Origin: Lamellibrachia satsuma
Lineage: Eukaryota; Annelida; Polychaeta; Sabellida; Siboglinidae
DNA: 64,000 bases
Assembly (NCBI GenBank): GCA_033239005.1
Contig: BSQZ01000018.1
Span: forward strand, 2,406,536-2,470,535
Direction: 5' to 3'
Part shown: one piece after another, positions 39,307 to 61,344 of the stretch
How the letters are laid out: every line of letters begins with the position of its first letter
Numbering within the stretch: position 1 is the stretch's first letter
The notes under the pieces: model-generated
Seen by the model: only the letters and a program-made list of their open reading frames with translations
Told to the model about the DNA's origin: nothing
Database searches by the model: none
Translations under genes and position numbers: made by a program

Positions 39307-41243
39307 GCCCCTTAACATCTCGTTGTGGACGGAAGATCCAAGTAAGCTGAATCTCAACACAGATAAAACATACATTATTATCATTCACAATCAGACATTA
39401 AGAATCATAATTAACGTTAGGTTACTGCCTCTTTATCATCTCGTTGTGGGTGGAAGCCCACGTAAGGTGAATCTCAACACATATAACATATACATTATTA
39501 TCATAGGCACGGACCAACAACGAAACGGGGTTATCAACATGTTTCCGTTTAAGTTTCTTGCCACTGATATGTCACCATACGATTAACGAACGCTGCCACT
39601 GAATTTGAACAAGCATTAAGTAATTTAATAGTTTGTCTGATGATTTCATAAAAAAACTACACAGAAAAGTTGCACAAGCGAGCAAGCATGTTGCAGTGGA
39701 TTTTAGGTAGGTTTGGTTTTTCGCAAAATTTATTTGAAATGAGACTAGCAAAACAAAATTGAATTGAGGAGGCAGCTTTAACATAACAAGTATAACAAAT
39801 TTTAAAACAAATTTTATCTGATTTAACTTTTCAGTCTGAAAGATGTGTCAATATATTCAAAGTTTAAAGTTAATTCAAACAGCCTCCCCTCCCCCGGGCC
39901 AGTGACAGTGTTGTGGTGGTACCCTCTTGTGGCAGTAGCAGCTCTCTTTGGTACCAGCATTACAGTACATTTTCGCAAACGCAAAGACATTCTACCAATC
40001 ACAAAGAAATCCAACAACATAAAGCAAGTAATTATATTAAGCATAATGTTTTTACATGGCTTAATACATAACTGCAAGAACTGTGTGTGTTATGTGTGAT
40101 TTAAGCTTGCATAATGTCTTATGTTTGGACTTTTATTACTCAAAATGTTCATTGCAGAGAAAGTAACTGCATTGATTGACTAACACCATGAAACCAGATA
40201 ATAGTAATGTGTTATCCAATGCAGTCGCATTAGAAAATGAACTTAATTCACAAATCACAGAGTTATTAAAACAAATAAATATAGATCAAAACAATTCATC
40301 GTGAGGCAATCTTTATTATAAGTAATACAGTACTCTTAATTATAACAACTTAGTGTCCAAGTGGATGATAAAACTAATTGTATTTATCATAACATAGGAT
40401 ATGGATTTTTCACTTATGGCTACAAACGAAAGAAGAAACTGAAACACCAGTACTCTTCTTCTTTGTTGCTACTAACATTAAAGCTTGTAAGTTCAAACTT
40501 GTATTTTTTTAAATATTGAAGTACATATATTGATGTTAATATTGAAATGTAAATATATTATTCCAAGGGCCAGAACACCATTTAGTATTATCATGAGGCC
40601 AGCTTGTGTCTTGACTCAAAATATTATTATTTTATTTCGATATGGAATTGATAATTAGAATAATTGGTATTTTTGAGGTGGAATTAGAATTGATATGCGG
40701 CAATATGTGTAATTAAAATTGTTATACCGGTAAAGTGATCGACCCATGCTCTGGAAACAAGTGACTTGAATTGACGCAAACCATCATATGAAATGATGAC
40801 TCAACCAGATTAGCATTATATACATGACACGAAACAAACATTGAATTTTAAGGGTAAGCATAATTGCTCATGTTTGTATTCTTTTCAGCTTGTCAATGTT
40901 CTTATAATATGGCCTCTATGCTTGTGTGCATTCTAATGGAAACATTTTGTTTAAAATGTGAGCTGGAGCTGTGGTCTTGTCATTTTAAACACTCTGAGAA
41001 GGGTAAGATTCAAATGCTTAATCAAATATCAGTTGAAATGTCCCACTCACATAATTATTTCAGGGGAATAGCATACCTGTTCATGCTTTAAGCAATATAG
41101 TGCCGGTGGTGTAATACTGTGGCAAGTTATGATTATCAAAGCATGCACTTTTGTGAATATATATGTTGAACTCATTTGTGGGAAAACAAAACCACCAATA
41201 AGATGACATTGCAACCTTTTACTTATCAGAATCTGTTTTAAAC
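39307..41243. other. Unit-2-only segment (1.94 kb) with possible unrecognised exons
   Basis: Unit 1 lacks this segment: GGTTATTGC joins directly to AATGCACCATTAATGG there. Possible + strand exons bounded by splice-like sites are 39,835-40,027 (acceptor CTTTTCAG, weak donor GTAATT), which reads a 20-residue-scale membrane helix VLWWYPLVAVAALFGTSITV followed by HFRKRKD; 40,398-40,486 (donor GTAAGT); and 40,889-41,002 (acceptor TTCTTTTCAG, donor GTAAGA). A 38-codon ATG frame lies at 40,188-40,304 (MKPDNSNVLSNAVALENELN...). Phases do not join cleanly and no family is recognised, so coding is only a possibility. Confidence 0.3.
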
Positions 41244-42456
41244 AATGCACCATTAATGGACATTTTAGAGAGTTTCCATATTTTTTACATATTGGTACAT
41301 GTTAACTGTTTCATTGTGTTTAGCCTTTGTACATTTTATAATAATACAAAATAAAATTTTCTTTTGTGAAAACCTTTCGCCAAAGAATAAGTACTCCTTT
41401 ATACAGCTGAGGCAATGTGGCATGGATGAAATTAGCCAAGATTCGAAACAGCATCATAAGGATTAGAATTCTGGTTCTCTCTCGTGTTCTAACCACTGAC
41501 AGTGGCTGACAAGTAGTAGCTGAAAAGCAATTAGTTCTATTTTGGTAGTTTTTATGTGAATTTCATATTAAACATTTTTATATTTACAAATTGCACGTTT
41601 AAACATTTTGCTATTGTTGTATTGACATAGAAAAGAAATCTATATTATAATGAATTCGGTGAATGTTTGCAATCATAATAATCATATGCCTACTGCATAC
41701 CTATCTAAATAAAACCAAAGGTTGAAAACATGCAATGAATTCAATATAATATTACGAAAACATGTTTGAAAATTAACTCTTGCAAGCGAATACACTTAAT
41801 TAGTCACTTGTATTACTGTGAACTTGTGGCGTCGCCTATGACAAATGTTCTACGCTGTTAACAGTGAACAGGTGTCTACAAACGCCGGATGACACTGACA
41901 GTGACAAGCAGTTTGTCGATGGCTGTCCAATAATTTATACGTGATCAAGAACGTTATGCATGAACACAAAGCGATCATTTTATAATGTTATTGCGTTTTG
42001 CAAGAGGTAAACATTTTAGTCCCAGCCACGTGAAAACGGGGAACATTACTTGCGACAAAATTCTAGAATATATATTTAAAAGACAACGCATGGCAATAAT
42101 GCCCCTGGGCAAATGGGCACGTATGCGAAGAACAAATTAATATTGGTTTATTTAAACTTATACACTACATTTCACAAAGAATATATTGGTGTTTCAATAT
42201 GGACTATATCTCTAATGATTAATGAGTATTTTGCAACTAGATTTTGCTTACGAAAACACGTGCGCTTGTTTTTGTCAAGTTCAACTTTCGAAAACTAATC
42301 ACACGGATCCTGAAAAGTATGACGATTGCGACAGTTTGTTTCCCTATTTCTCAATAAATCAATGTATAACCACGTATCAACACAAAGCCCCGTAAAACTT
42401 ACCAAGTAGGTGGAGCTTAACATGTAAACACCTACTGCGCATGACACGAGCCTGCC

Positions 42457-42521
42457 AACCTCCGTTGAGTCTCGCTTATCCGACTCCCGTTGCCTTCGTG
42501 AATTCGCCGAAAAGAGTGTAT
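42457..42521 (+). other. Relic of CYP4 upstream region, left part
   Basis: CTCGCTTATCCGACTC and the following CTTCGTGAATTCGCCGAAAA match the region upstream of CYP4 exon 1 (12,085-12,138; 28,493-28,540). The match stops at GAAAAGAG and continues at 43,155. This looks like the left edge of a lost third unit. Confidence 0.6.
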
Positions 42522-42842
42522 AGCTGCAGATGGTTAGTCTCGTTGATACCCGGTGTCACCACTCCTTTTTGTAGGCGTTCCCGTGAAGCGTCAGCAGCCA
42601 ATCAGCGTCATAATCGAGATGCTACACAAACCTTTTTTTTTGCCTGATTTTACTTTTCAGTCTGACAGCTGTGCCAATGTGATAAAAGTGTAAAGTTTAT
42701 TCGAATTGCATCGTATAAACTGATAAACGTTCACACTTATTTTATGAATTAGCCAAATGCCCCGATGTCGCGATGACACCGTAATTAGCTAATTATGTAT
42801 GCGCTCAGAATGTGGGTGCATACATAATTTCTATCACAATGC

Positions 42843-43130
42843 AGGGGCGGATATAGGCTTGTTGGCGGGGGGTCTCAGTCAGTCGTAGTCATATGTGGTC
42901 CTACTTACGAACCGGGGGGACGGCACATGTGTCGTTCTACTTACAGAGGGGTTAACATTAGAAGGCTGCTAATAATTCAGTCTTTACATTGACACTAGTT
43001 CCGATGTAGGCCTATATACGTTATCCTTTACCGTAATATATACTACGGACACAGGGGGATCTAAGACCCCCATCCATGGCCTAGGGGGGATTTGAGACCC
43101 CTAAGATCCCCCGGGATCCGCTACTGCAAT
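42843..43130. mobile_element. hAT-type MITE, about 290 bp
   Basis: The left end CAGGGGCGGATATAGG and the reverse complement of the right end, CAGTAGCGGATCCCGGGG, form imperfect inverted repeats like the CAGGGGCGGAT ends of many hAT elements. The interior has (G)n-rich arms and no coding frame. An exact 8-bp target duplication is not visible. Confidence 0.55.
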
Positions 43131-43154
43131 TAAAAGTACGGTTTCAGTCCAGGC

Positions 43155-43212
43155 GATGATGTGTACGACAAACGGTGGCGCCACATCACGGAACCTGAAT
43201 AATTGAGGCTAG
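43155..43212 (+). other. Relic of CYP4 upstream region, right part
   Basis: ATGTGTACGACAAACGGTGG and the following CGCCACATCACGGAACCTGA resemble 12,131-12,180 and 28,538-28,590. It follows on from the 42,457 relic once the intervening 633 bp are removed. It lies about 205 bp before the MMACHC-B start codon, so it could now serve as part of that gene's promoter (inference). Confidence 0.6.
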
Positions 43213-43416
43213 GCTAAAACGTGAGAAGAATTAGTTGCTTAACAGTGGCGCCACCCTATGGGCCAGGAACCATCTACATCATATGAGTACTCATCTGGTG
43301 CCTCCTAGCGGTATTAAACTATTAACTACTGTGTAAACACTTCGTTGCACTCAGCCTTGAGCCATTTGAACGAATGCTCTTGAGTGTGGTCGCTGAGTGT
43401 AGTGGGTGCTGTGACG

Positions 43417-47505
<4,089 letters not shown>

Positions 47506-47609
47506 ACAAGTGGGGCAGATTATATATATAAGACTGTGATAACGTAAGACACATTCAATTGAGAGTCCTACATAATTAGAAGCACATCGATGGAAAAACA
47601 AGGAACCTG

Positions 47610-47615
47610 AATAAA
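47610..47615 (+). terminator. Candidate poly(A) signal of MMACHC-B
   Basis: AATAAA about 105 bp past the stop codon, the first such hexamer downstream. Confidence 0.6.
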
Positions 47616-48389
47616 CAACAACATTCAAAACAATATAATATTTACGGTTATTTTAATAAGTCAATAATATGTGGTCAGCTAAAATGCGTTTAATGAAGTC
47701 TAAGGGCTATGACGTCACAGTGCGGTGATATCACGTCCTACTCTACTTTTGCTATGCTGTGGTCACACTAGTGCGTTTGATTACTGTTGATTTTTGAATA
47801 ATGGTAAGATAAATAACCTATTCAGTGCTTAGGTTATAACACGAGCTGAGATTGATGGCCTCTGAAAATCTTGTTGACGCTAACACGATTGGCAACAGCT
47901 AGTAGTGGCCTGCCTTTTTATTGGTATGGGATCTGCAGCAACTCTACTGAATATTTATTTGAAGCCTGGCATTTTGTGCAACGGGCTAACAGGAAAGAGC
48001 GGGGTGTGTCAGGGATCTCAACCTCCTCTCAACCTCCCACTTTCAGTGGCCAACCTCACACGTCCCATCAATTTTGAGAGTCCACATGTTGAGAGGCAAA
48101 CCTCCCACGAATTCTTAGGACCAACCTCCCATTGCCCACCACACACCCTCAGGAAATTGTGATTGGGTTTGTCCGCCATCAGGCCATGTGGCCAGGTTGA
48201 AAGGTTCTCCAGTAGAAACTGTCCAAAATGTTGTTGAAAATGTTGGTCATGCCAAAATTACAATTCATCGCAGTAGTCGATGTGCCGATGCAATGCATTT
48301 CTCGATAGTAAATTTAATTATCAATTATTAACTATCGATAATTGAAATAGCGGTTGTTGTCCAAACCAGCAGGATAATTATTAGACTTT
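47616..48389. other. Intergenic DNA downstream of MMACHC-B
   Basis: No gene is recognised. Between 48,010 and 48,150 the short motif CAACCTCCCA recurs about five times, and a small palindrome around ACTATCGATAAT lies near 48,330. Confidence 0.55.
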
Positions 48390-49302
48390 ATTACACACGC
48401 GTTCAATACGTGCCGTGTGATTCTGGGGTGCAATACTATTTTAAAAGCGAACGCTCGAGATACGGATCGGACTAGATGTTTACGTCATGACGTGGCCATC
48501 GCCTACGAAATGGCGTGTCCGATGACGAAGTCAAGCCGCTCGACTTCACTGTCGGTGGGCACCGTATGCCGGATTCACGTGAATCCATGCTTTTTATGCT
48601 GTATAGATAAACTAGAGAGATGTTTGGTCAAATTTCTCCGCTTTTTTCCGCACCAATTTAGTGATCCCCAAACTTTCTTTACGGTTCCCCATTTCCAATC
48701 TCCACTGCGCACGTTAGACCACGACAAAAATATCGTTTACGTCATCGCGTACGAAACAACACCAACACATTTTATTGTTTAAAATCGAATGGCCACCAAC
48801 TGCAACGACATAGCACAAGTCTCCAACTTTTAATAACATTTAATGCGTGTGAAATAAAGTATTGCTTACGCCATCGCGACGGCTGCGCAGTACCACAAAA
48901 AATCGGGCAAGGCCGAGTCCCTTTGTACTACTCCACCAGCCGTTGCGTACGATTCGCTGAGCGATTCACTCCGCAAAGGTGCCATTTAAAATTTATTTCA
49001 CACTCCTTAAATTCAATAAAAAGTTTGGGACTATGTTCTATGTCGTTGCAGTCATTTGGTCCTAAACAATAACATTTCTGTTTGTTGTTTGTACGCTATG
49101 ACGAGTACTTTCGTTATGACGTAACGTGCTTAGCGGATACAGGCAATGGGGAATCGTAAGGTTGGGGTCACTAAATTGGTGCGGAAGAAAGCGGAGAAAA
49201 TGGCCACGTCATGACGTCATGACGTAAATAACTAGTTCGTTTGTTATCATGAGCGTTCATTTCAACTCTGTATCGCACGGCACGTATAGAACGCGTGTGT
49301 AA
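48390..49302. mobile_element. Foldback element, near-complete 0.9-kb inverted repeat
   Basis: Left-arm ATTACACACGCGTTCAATAC pairs with the right end near 49,283-49,302. Further matched pairs run inward: TACGTCATGACGTGGCCA (48,480) with 49,203-49,230; CCGCACCAATTTAGTGA (48,647) with about 49,168-49,184; CTGCAACGACATAG (48,799) with about 49,040; and CGACGGCTGCGCA (48,878) with about 48,940. The order and orientation of five pairs show one long hairpin centred near 48,910. No coding frame is credible. A target duplication is not clear. Foldback or MITE-type DNA element. Confidence 0.8.
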
Positions 49303-50220
49303 TGCAATAACGCATAGTGTTGTTTTTTTTGTAAACATGCTTTATCAGCGTGTGCATGGTTATTTTATTTATATATTGACGTAACATCAACGAACAGTTG
49401 GTTGAGTAAATCACAGAGCAGCGTTTCCCATTGAAATAGTACTACAATCGCAAAGGTAAAAAATTATCCTAATACCCCCACACCCCCCAGGTGACCAACC
49501 TTATTCAGTATGCGCCACATGCAACATTTCTGTCGATATGGCTGAGTGACTACAGCGTAACTGTCATTCCATGCTTCGACAGGTTATGCATATAAAGATA
49601 ATTTTGTACATAATGGTTTTATTTTTTTGCGAAACTCATCATACGTCCACTTAACCTTTTTTGTTCGACGGCATTTAATGGATCTACGCGACGAATGTGC
49701 TAAACAATCAACTAGTGCATGGGAATACGTTATTTAGCGCAGTGTTTAAAAATGTTCGCTTATCCGTTAAGCATTGTGTGCATATCCACTGCTGCGTGGT
49801 TACCACAGTAGACAGCTAGCGACGCACACAACACGCCGTTATTTGACAAACAATTGTACACTAATTAATCGAACCAATTAACTTTGATCGTTAGATCGGT
49901 TAACTTGCGAAAGTGTGAATAGCCTTATGCCACTTGCACCTTTTTACCGAATTTCGACTGGGCCCAGTGGAAAATAATGCTATAATCTGTCCGATGATTT
50001 ACACAAACGAGCTAGCATGTCGTAGTTGGTACTAGATTAGTTCGATATTTCGCGAAATTATTCTGAAACGAGGCAAGCACAAATTAGGAGGGAGCTACAC
50101 ATTAAGGCTCAGGGTAAAATTTATTTAAAGTTATAATGGTTAGAGATAATTGTGGAAGACTTGAAGTGCTGTACTGTTTCTAAAGGAGTCGTGTATCTAT
50201 TGTAGCTATGTTTCTTATTT
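49303..50220. other. Intergenic DNA
   Basis: No gene, repeat family or RNA gene recognised in this stretch. Confidence 0.5.
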
Positions 50221-50686
50221 AGTAAATCAGTTTGGAGAGCGCCCATCTGCAGACTCACCAAACTGAACATTTTCAGGACAACGGTTGAACCGATCGTGAT
50301 ATATGGATGCGATTCGTGGTCACTAACACAATCAGTAGAACATGCACTGGATGGCACCTACACAAGAGTGCTGCAGAAAATTCTAAATGTGTCATGGCGC
50401 CACCACATGACCAACCACGAACTGTACGGCTCCCTCCCACGGATCACCACCATCGTGAGACAATGGCGTCTTCGTCTGACAGGTCATGTGATGCGCTATG
50501 ACGAAGCAGCCAACAAAGTCCTGCTCTGGAAGCCCGATGGCCCTCGGAGAAGAGGTCGACAAACAACTACTTTACAAAACATACCAGAGAAAGACACGAA
50601 CCTCAGCGGGACAAATCTAATAGCGGCAATGAAGAACCGAAACCTCTGGAAAGAAATCATCATGTCACCACATTAAGTGGATGACA

Positions 50687-50762
<76 letters not shown>

Positions 50763-50764
50763 TC
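50221..50764 (+). mobile_element. 5'-truncated RTE-like LINE, C-terminal domain with (AAGT)n tail
   Basis: A continuous frame from 50,221 to the TAA at 50,676 reads KSVWRAPICRLTKLNIFRTT, EPIVIYGCDSW, LQKILNVSWRHHMTN, LRLTGHVMRYDEAANKVLLW and NRNLWKEIIM. These are typical of the region after the RT domain in RTE-type elements (IYGC-W, LTGH-R, W-W motifs). It ends about 15 bp before an (AAGT)n run (about 50,690-50,762). AGTAAATC occurs at both borders (50,221-50,228 and 50,757-50,764), a likely target duplication. The unbroken frame suggests a recent insertion, but the RT and endonuclease are missing. Confidence 0.8.
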
Positions 50765-52120
50765 GAAATAACTTGACATTCACGGAAACATGAGGGGAAT
50801 GATTTGTGTCGACGAAGTCGTTTCTAATGACACAGTTATGCATACCTATACATGCAGCTAGAATCTTTACATTTCATTTATAAAGTATGTCACTCTGTTT
50901 TGTTTTACTTTTTTTGAGACCCCCCTAAACTACGTTCGTTTTGAGAAAGAGTCCCCACCTATTATGAGTTTTCGTGCGTCATTACTAATGCATGGTAGAG
51001 TGTTAAATTCAGTTCAAATATACCCCAAAACTGGCATAGCAATCAATGCTATCAGTTTAATATGTACAGCTATTCGAGCAACATATTTCATAATAACGGA
51101 CGTAACGATCGCCAAGACACCCCACCCGCTGACTTTGACTTACTTTATGGATGGCCCCTATATTGGCTTTTTAATTCAAAGGCTAGAAAACAAGAACAGT
51201 GTCACAATCGGCTTTATTCAGACTTGTGGCAACCAGAGTAATACATGTTAGTTGACGTCGGCACTGTGGTGTGCCGTATGACAAGTGGATACGTGCATTA
51301 TCCAGTCACTATTAATCTGAATGCGGCGTCATAAAGCGATCATATGATAATGTTACAGGTCTGATGGAAACAACAACACTGACGGGTACACATTTGTTGT
51401 CATGTGAACAAAACAATATTTATATAGTCATTAGATGTAAATGTTTACGTGTCACTGAAGGTCATGAAACACTACGTTGAATGTTGACCGAAACGAAGAA
51501 CACGTGGACGTGTGAACGATGACATTTTGAGCAGGTTTTTGGTAAACCCGTCGAAACGAAGATAGGCCCTATTATACATAGCAGTCGTTTTACAGCAGAC
51601 GTGTGACAGTTCATATATCTCCCGCAGTCGTATTCAACCAGTAGTCTTCGCCATCAATATAATAAATACAAAGTTATGATAATAAAAGTTCAGGAACAAA
51701 GACAGCAATACAAAGAATAAATAAATAAATAAACTACACACTAAGCGTATTGACTTCATACAACGACTGGAAGAAAAACGTGACTGTGACACTCACTAAG
51801 TTTACTCATAACTATTTTGTGTATCCTAATTATCACATATGTAAATATCCCAATAAATGTTGGTTTCCTACCGTAGACCAACATATGAGTTTTCATGAGA
51901 TAGTGGCGGCACTTATTTCTTAGGCAATAAAACAAATTTACATAGGCACTTCGCAACAATGTACAAATAAAACAAATGTTGGACACGATTATGCCTGTAA
52001 ACTGACGCATGTATGTTGTTGTGGTATTTCCATGCCTAGCAACAGCGTCGTTGGGTGGATAATAATAATGCCGTAACAATCTACCGGAAACTGAGCTATT
52101 GGTTATGTTGCTATAGGAAT
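50765..52120. other. Intergenic DNA
   Basis: Two medium frames exist (50,964-51,251 on + and 51,756-52,199 on -), but neither shows a recognised domain, splice support or coding-like conservation. No RNA gene seen. Confidence 0.5.
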
Positions 52121-52124
52121 AACT

Positions 52125-52830
52125 ACGCAGCACACAACAGCAGCGCGACATTTGTCCAGATTGCACCTTAGTGACAGATTTCACGCGAATCGTCGTCACC
52201 CATTAATCCCTTCTGTGCACAGCAGGGAACCGGGGAGAGACTCAGAGTTAGTCGGCCAGCAATGGGCTATCAAGTCCGGTGATGGAATGGCGGCCGTCCG
52301 GATGTAGGCCGTTGATAAGCAGTCGGTTGGAACCCGGTTGGTTGGTACCCGAATTTGTGCAAGAACGTCACAAAAACATTCATGTAATACTTGTTATTTT
52401 TCAAACATTGAAACGACATGTTTGTATTTGTAAACCGTTGAAATTAGAAAGAAAATGCCGACCAACTCGGACTTTAGTCCGTTGAGTACTAACGATCCTG
52501 GAAACAAACGGTTAAAAACCGGCCGATCGCGATTACGCCTCTGAAGCACCAACACGATGCTAGTTGTGGCGACAGTCGTTTCATCGTCCGGACTGAACTA
52601 GCCAAGCAAGTCATACAAGCGTCCTAAGCAGGCGTGATGATTGATAGCAAACTCTTGTGGTTTGCCGCAGATAGGCGGCGTCAATTTGCAGTTAGTATGT
52701 CGCGGAACACAAAAGCTTATTGTCCATACGTTTATATAAGAATTGTTGTTGCATCAAATTTGGCGAATATTTCGAATGTGGTAAGATCTAGACTCTCTAA
52801 AATGAGAAATGCAAATGTTTCAGACCGAAA
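52125..52830 (+). repeat. Tandem duplication of about 0.9 kb, copy 1
   Basis: Matches 53,047-53,745 in order, with many substitutions: GTCACCCA...CTTCTGTGCA, GGAGTTAGTCGGCCAGCAAT-type, GGCCGTCCGG, GTTGGTACCCGAAT, then AGCCAAGCAAGTCATACAAG. It carries an ATG frame MPTNSDFSPLSTNDPGNKRL at 52,454. An (ACGC)n run lies between the copies (52,899-52,930). Confidence 0.85.
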
Positions 52831-52899
52831 GTGAATTTTTAGTTCGGATAATCGAGCCCGCTGATAAGCAACACGCCCAATTTAACTAACACACACACA

Positions 52900-52930
<31 letters not shown>

Positions 52931-53046
52931 GCGCGCATATCTTTTGGTATCTCTGGAATATACAAAATATGACACAACCGGTCGGGGGTGCTTAAAGCAT
53001 AATGGACAGTTTAATTGGGGTAGTTGTTAACGGGCTATAGGAATAG

Positions 53047-53745
53047 CTGCGCTGTACACAGCAGCAGCGCGACAGTTGTCTGGATTGTACCGTAATGTCC
53101 GATTTCACTTGCGTCGTCGTCACCCACTGAACCCTTCTGTGCAAAGCAGGGAACCTGGGAGCGACTCGGAGTTAGTCGGCCAGCAATGGGCGATACTGGA
53201 ATGGTGGCCGTCCGGGTGTAGGCCGTTGCTAAGCAGTCGGTTGGAACTTGATTGGTTGGTACCCGAATGTGTGCAAGAACATTACAGACACATCCATAGA
53301 ATTACTTCAAACACTGACACGACATGCATGTGCAATGTGTAAGCCGATGACATTAACACATTTGGTTTGTCAAGAAAATGTCGAACCACTCGGATCTTAG
53401 TCCACCGAGTACTATCAATCCTAGCATGAAACGACTTGAAGCCGGCAGATCGCGAAGTCGCATCAACACGACGCTAATTCGGGCGACAGTCGTTTCGTCG
53501 TCCGGACGGAGCTAGCCAAGCAAGTCATACAAGCGTCCTAAGCAGACGTGGTGCTTGTTAGCGAACTTGTGTCATTTGTCGCAGAAAGACAAAAGTTAAC
53601 ATGGAGTTAGTATGATATAAAACAAAATCAGGACTTATCACCAGTACGTTTATAAGAAATGTTGAAGCATCACATTTGGCGAACATTTGGAATTGTTCGG
53701 ATGTGGTAAGATCGAGACAAAATAAAACGAGAAATGCGAATGTTT
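53047..53745 (+). repeat. Tandem duplication of about 0.9 kb, copy 2
   Basis: Second copy, offset about 920 bp. Its ATG frame at 53,377 reads MSNHSDLSPPSTINPSMKRL and then EAGRSRSRINTT, comparable with the frame in copy 1. Both copies share ATTTGGCGAA and ATGTGGTAAGATC toward the right end. The unit is not recognised as a known element. Confidence 0.85.
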
Positions 53746-53924
53746 CTAAATCAAGAACGGAAGTTGCACGCGCGCAACCGGAAGTGAAAATATTATTTAG
53801 TTCAGCCGCTGACTGCACATGTTCTGTTGGCGAACAACGCGTAAACGGAAAGGAAACGGTTACGTAGAATTTCTTGGGAGATAGACGCTGTGTTCAAGTC
53901 AGCTAGTAAGATCAGGTCGGGAGG

Positions 53925-54031
53925 TTGGTCAGGCAGGGAGACTGGTCAGGTAGGGAAACTGGCCAGGCAGGGAGAATGGTCAGGCATAGAAACTGGTCAG
54001 GCAGGGATGACTGGTCTGGCAGGTAGACTGG
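53925..54031. repeat. Minisatellite in the inferred 3' UTR of the LU-domain gene
   Basis: Five to six imperfect copies of a 17-18-bp unit near ACTGGTCAGGCAGGGAG. It ends right at the stop codon of the minus-strand LU-domain gene, so it would be transcribed as its 3' UTR. Confidence 0.8.
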
Positions 54032-60702
<6,671 letters not shown>

Positions 60703-60882
60703 CTTGCAAAAACCAAGCAATGTAACTGAGGCATACGACAATATTCACTACCACCGACTTTCTTCACCAGTCACAGCAACATATTTAAACATTTTATTAC
60801 CTAAAGAGACAGACAGTTTGGTAATTATTTGTTTAACCTGGTTGTTGTCAACATGAATTTTGCCTAAGTAGAGTTAAACGAG

Positions 60883-61344
60883 ATGATGGGCCTAGCGGGC
60901 TCCGATCTTCAGGTATTTGTTCGTGGAGAACAAGAGGCTGCCGGCGATGAACGCTTGGCTGCACGCGCACAGGCGAAAGAGGAAGCTGAACGGCAGGCGA
61001 GGGACGAACTGGGGAAGGGGCGTCTCCAGGCCGATATCCGGCAAAGAGAACGAGAACTGGAAATGCATCATGATAAGGAGATGGCGATACTCCATAAAGA
61101 GGCCGCCGCCGCTGCTACCAATGGTTCGGTAGGTGATAGCGTTGGAACACATGAGAAACTCCGCAGTCATACACAACCATGCTGTAATGAGAACACCGAT
61201 TCCACTGATGTTTATCTTCAGCGATTTGAACGCTATGCGGAGAATCAAGCCTGGGGAAAGTGTAATTATGCAGTGTTTCTCAACGCGTTGATAAAGTTAA
61301 ACCAAATGCATTTTTTGGGCCTTTGCATCTTTAAGAGTACTTGA
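60883..61344 (+). mobile_element. Truncated gag-like ORF of a Ty3/Gypsy-type retrotransposon
   Basis: A 153-codon ATG frame. Residues about 10-70 are charged and helix-prone (QEAAGDERLAARAQAKEEAE and on), a coiled-coil-like start. Then DSTDVYLQRFERYAENQAWG matches the capsid start found in many invertebrate Gypsy-type Gag proteins (D-DAYLQRFERYA--QGW). After NYAVFLNALIKLN the match is lost and the frame ends, so most of capsid, the nucleocapsid and pol are missing. No LTR is seen nearby. It lies about 180 bp upstream of the first found LU-gene exon, on the opposite strand. Confidence 0.65.

Noticed and set aside
51756..52199. 147-codon minus-strand frame
   Set aside because: No domain, no splice context, and its right end overlaps the 0.9-kb tandem repeat. 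Treated as chance.
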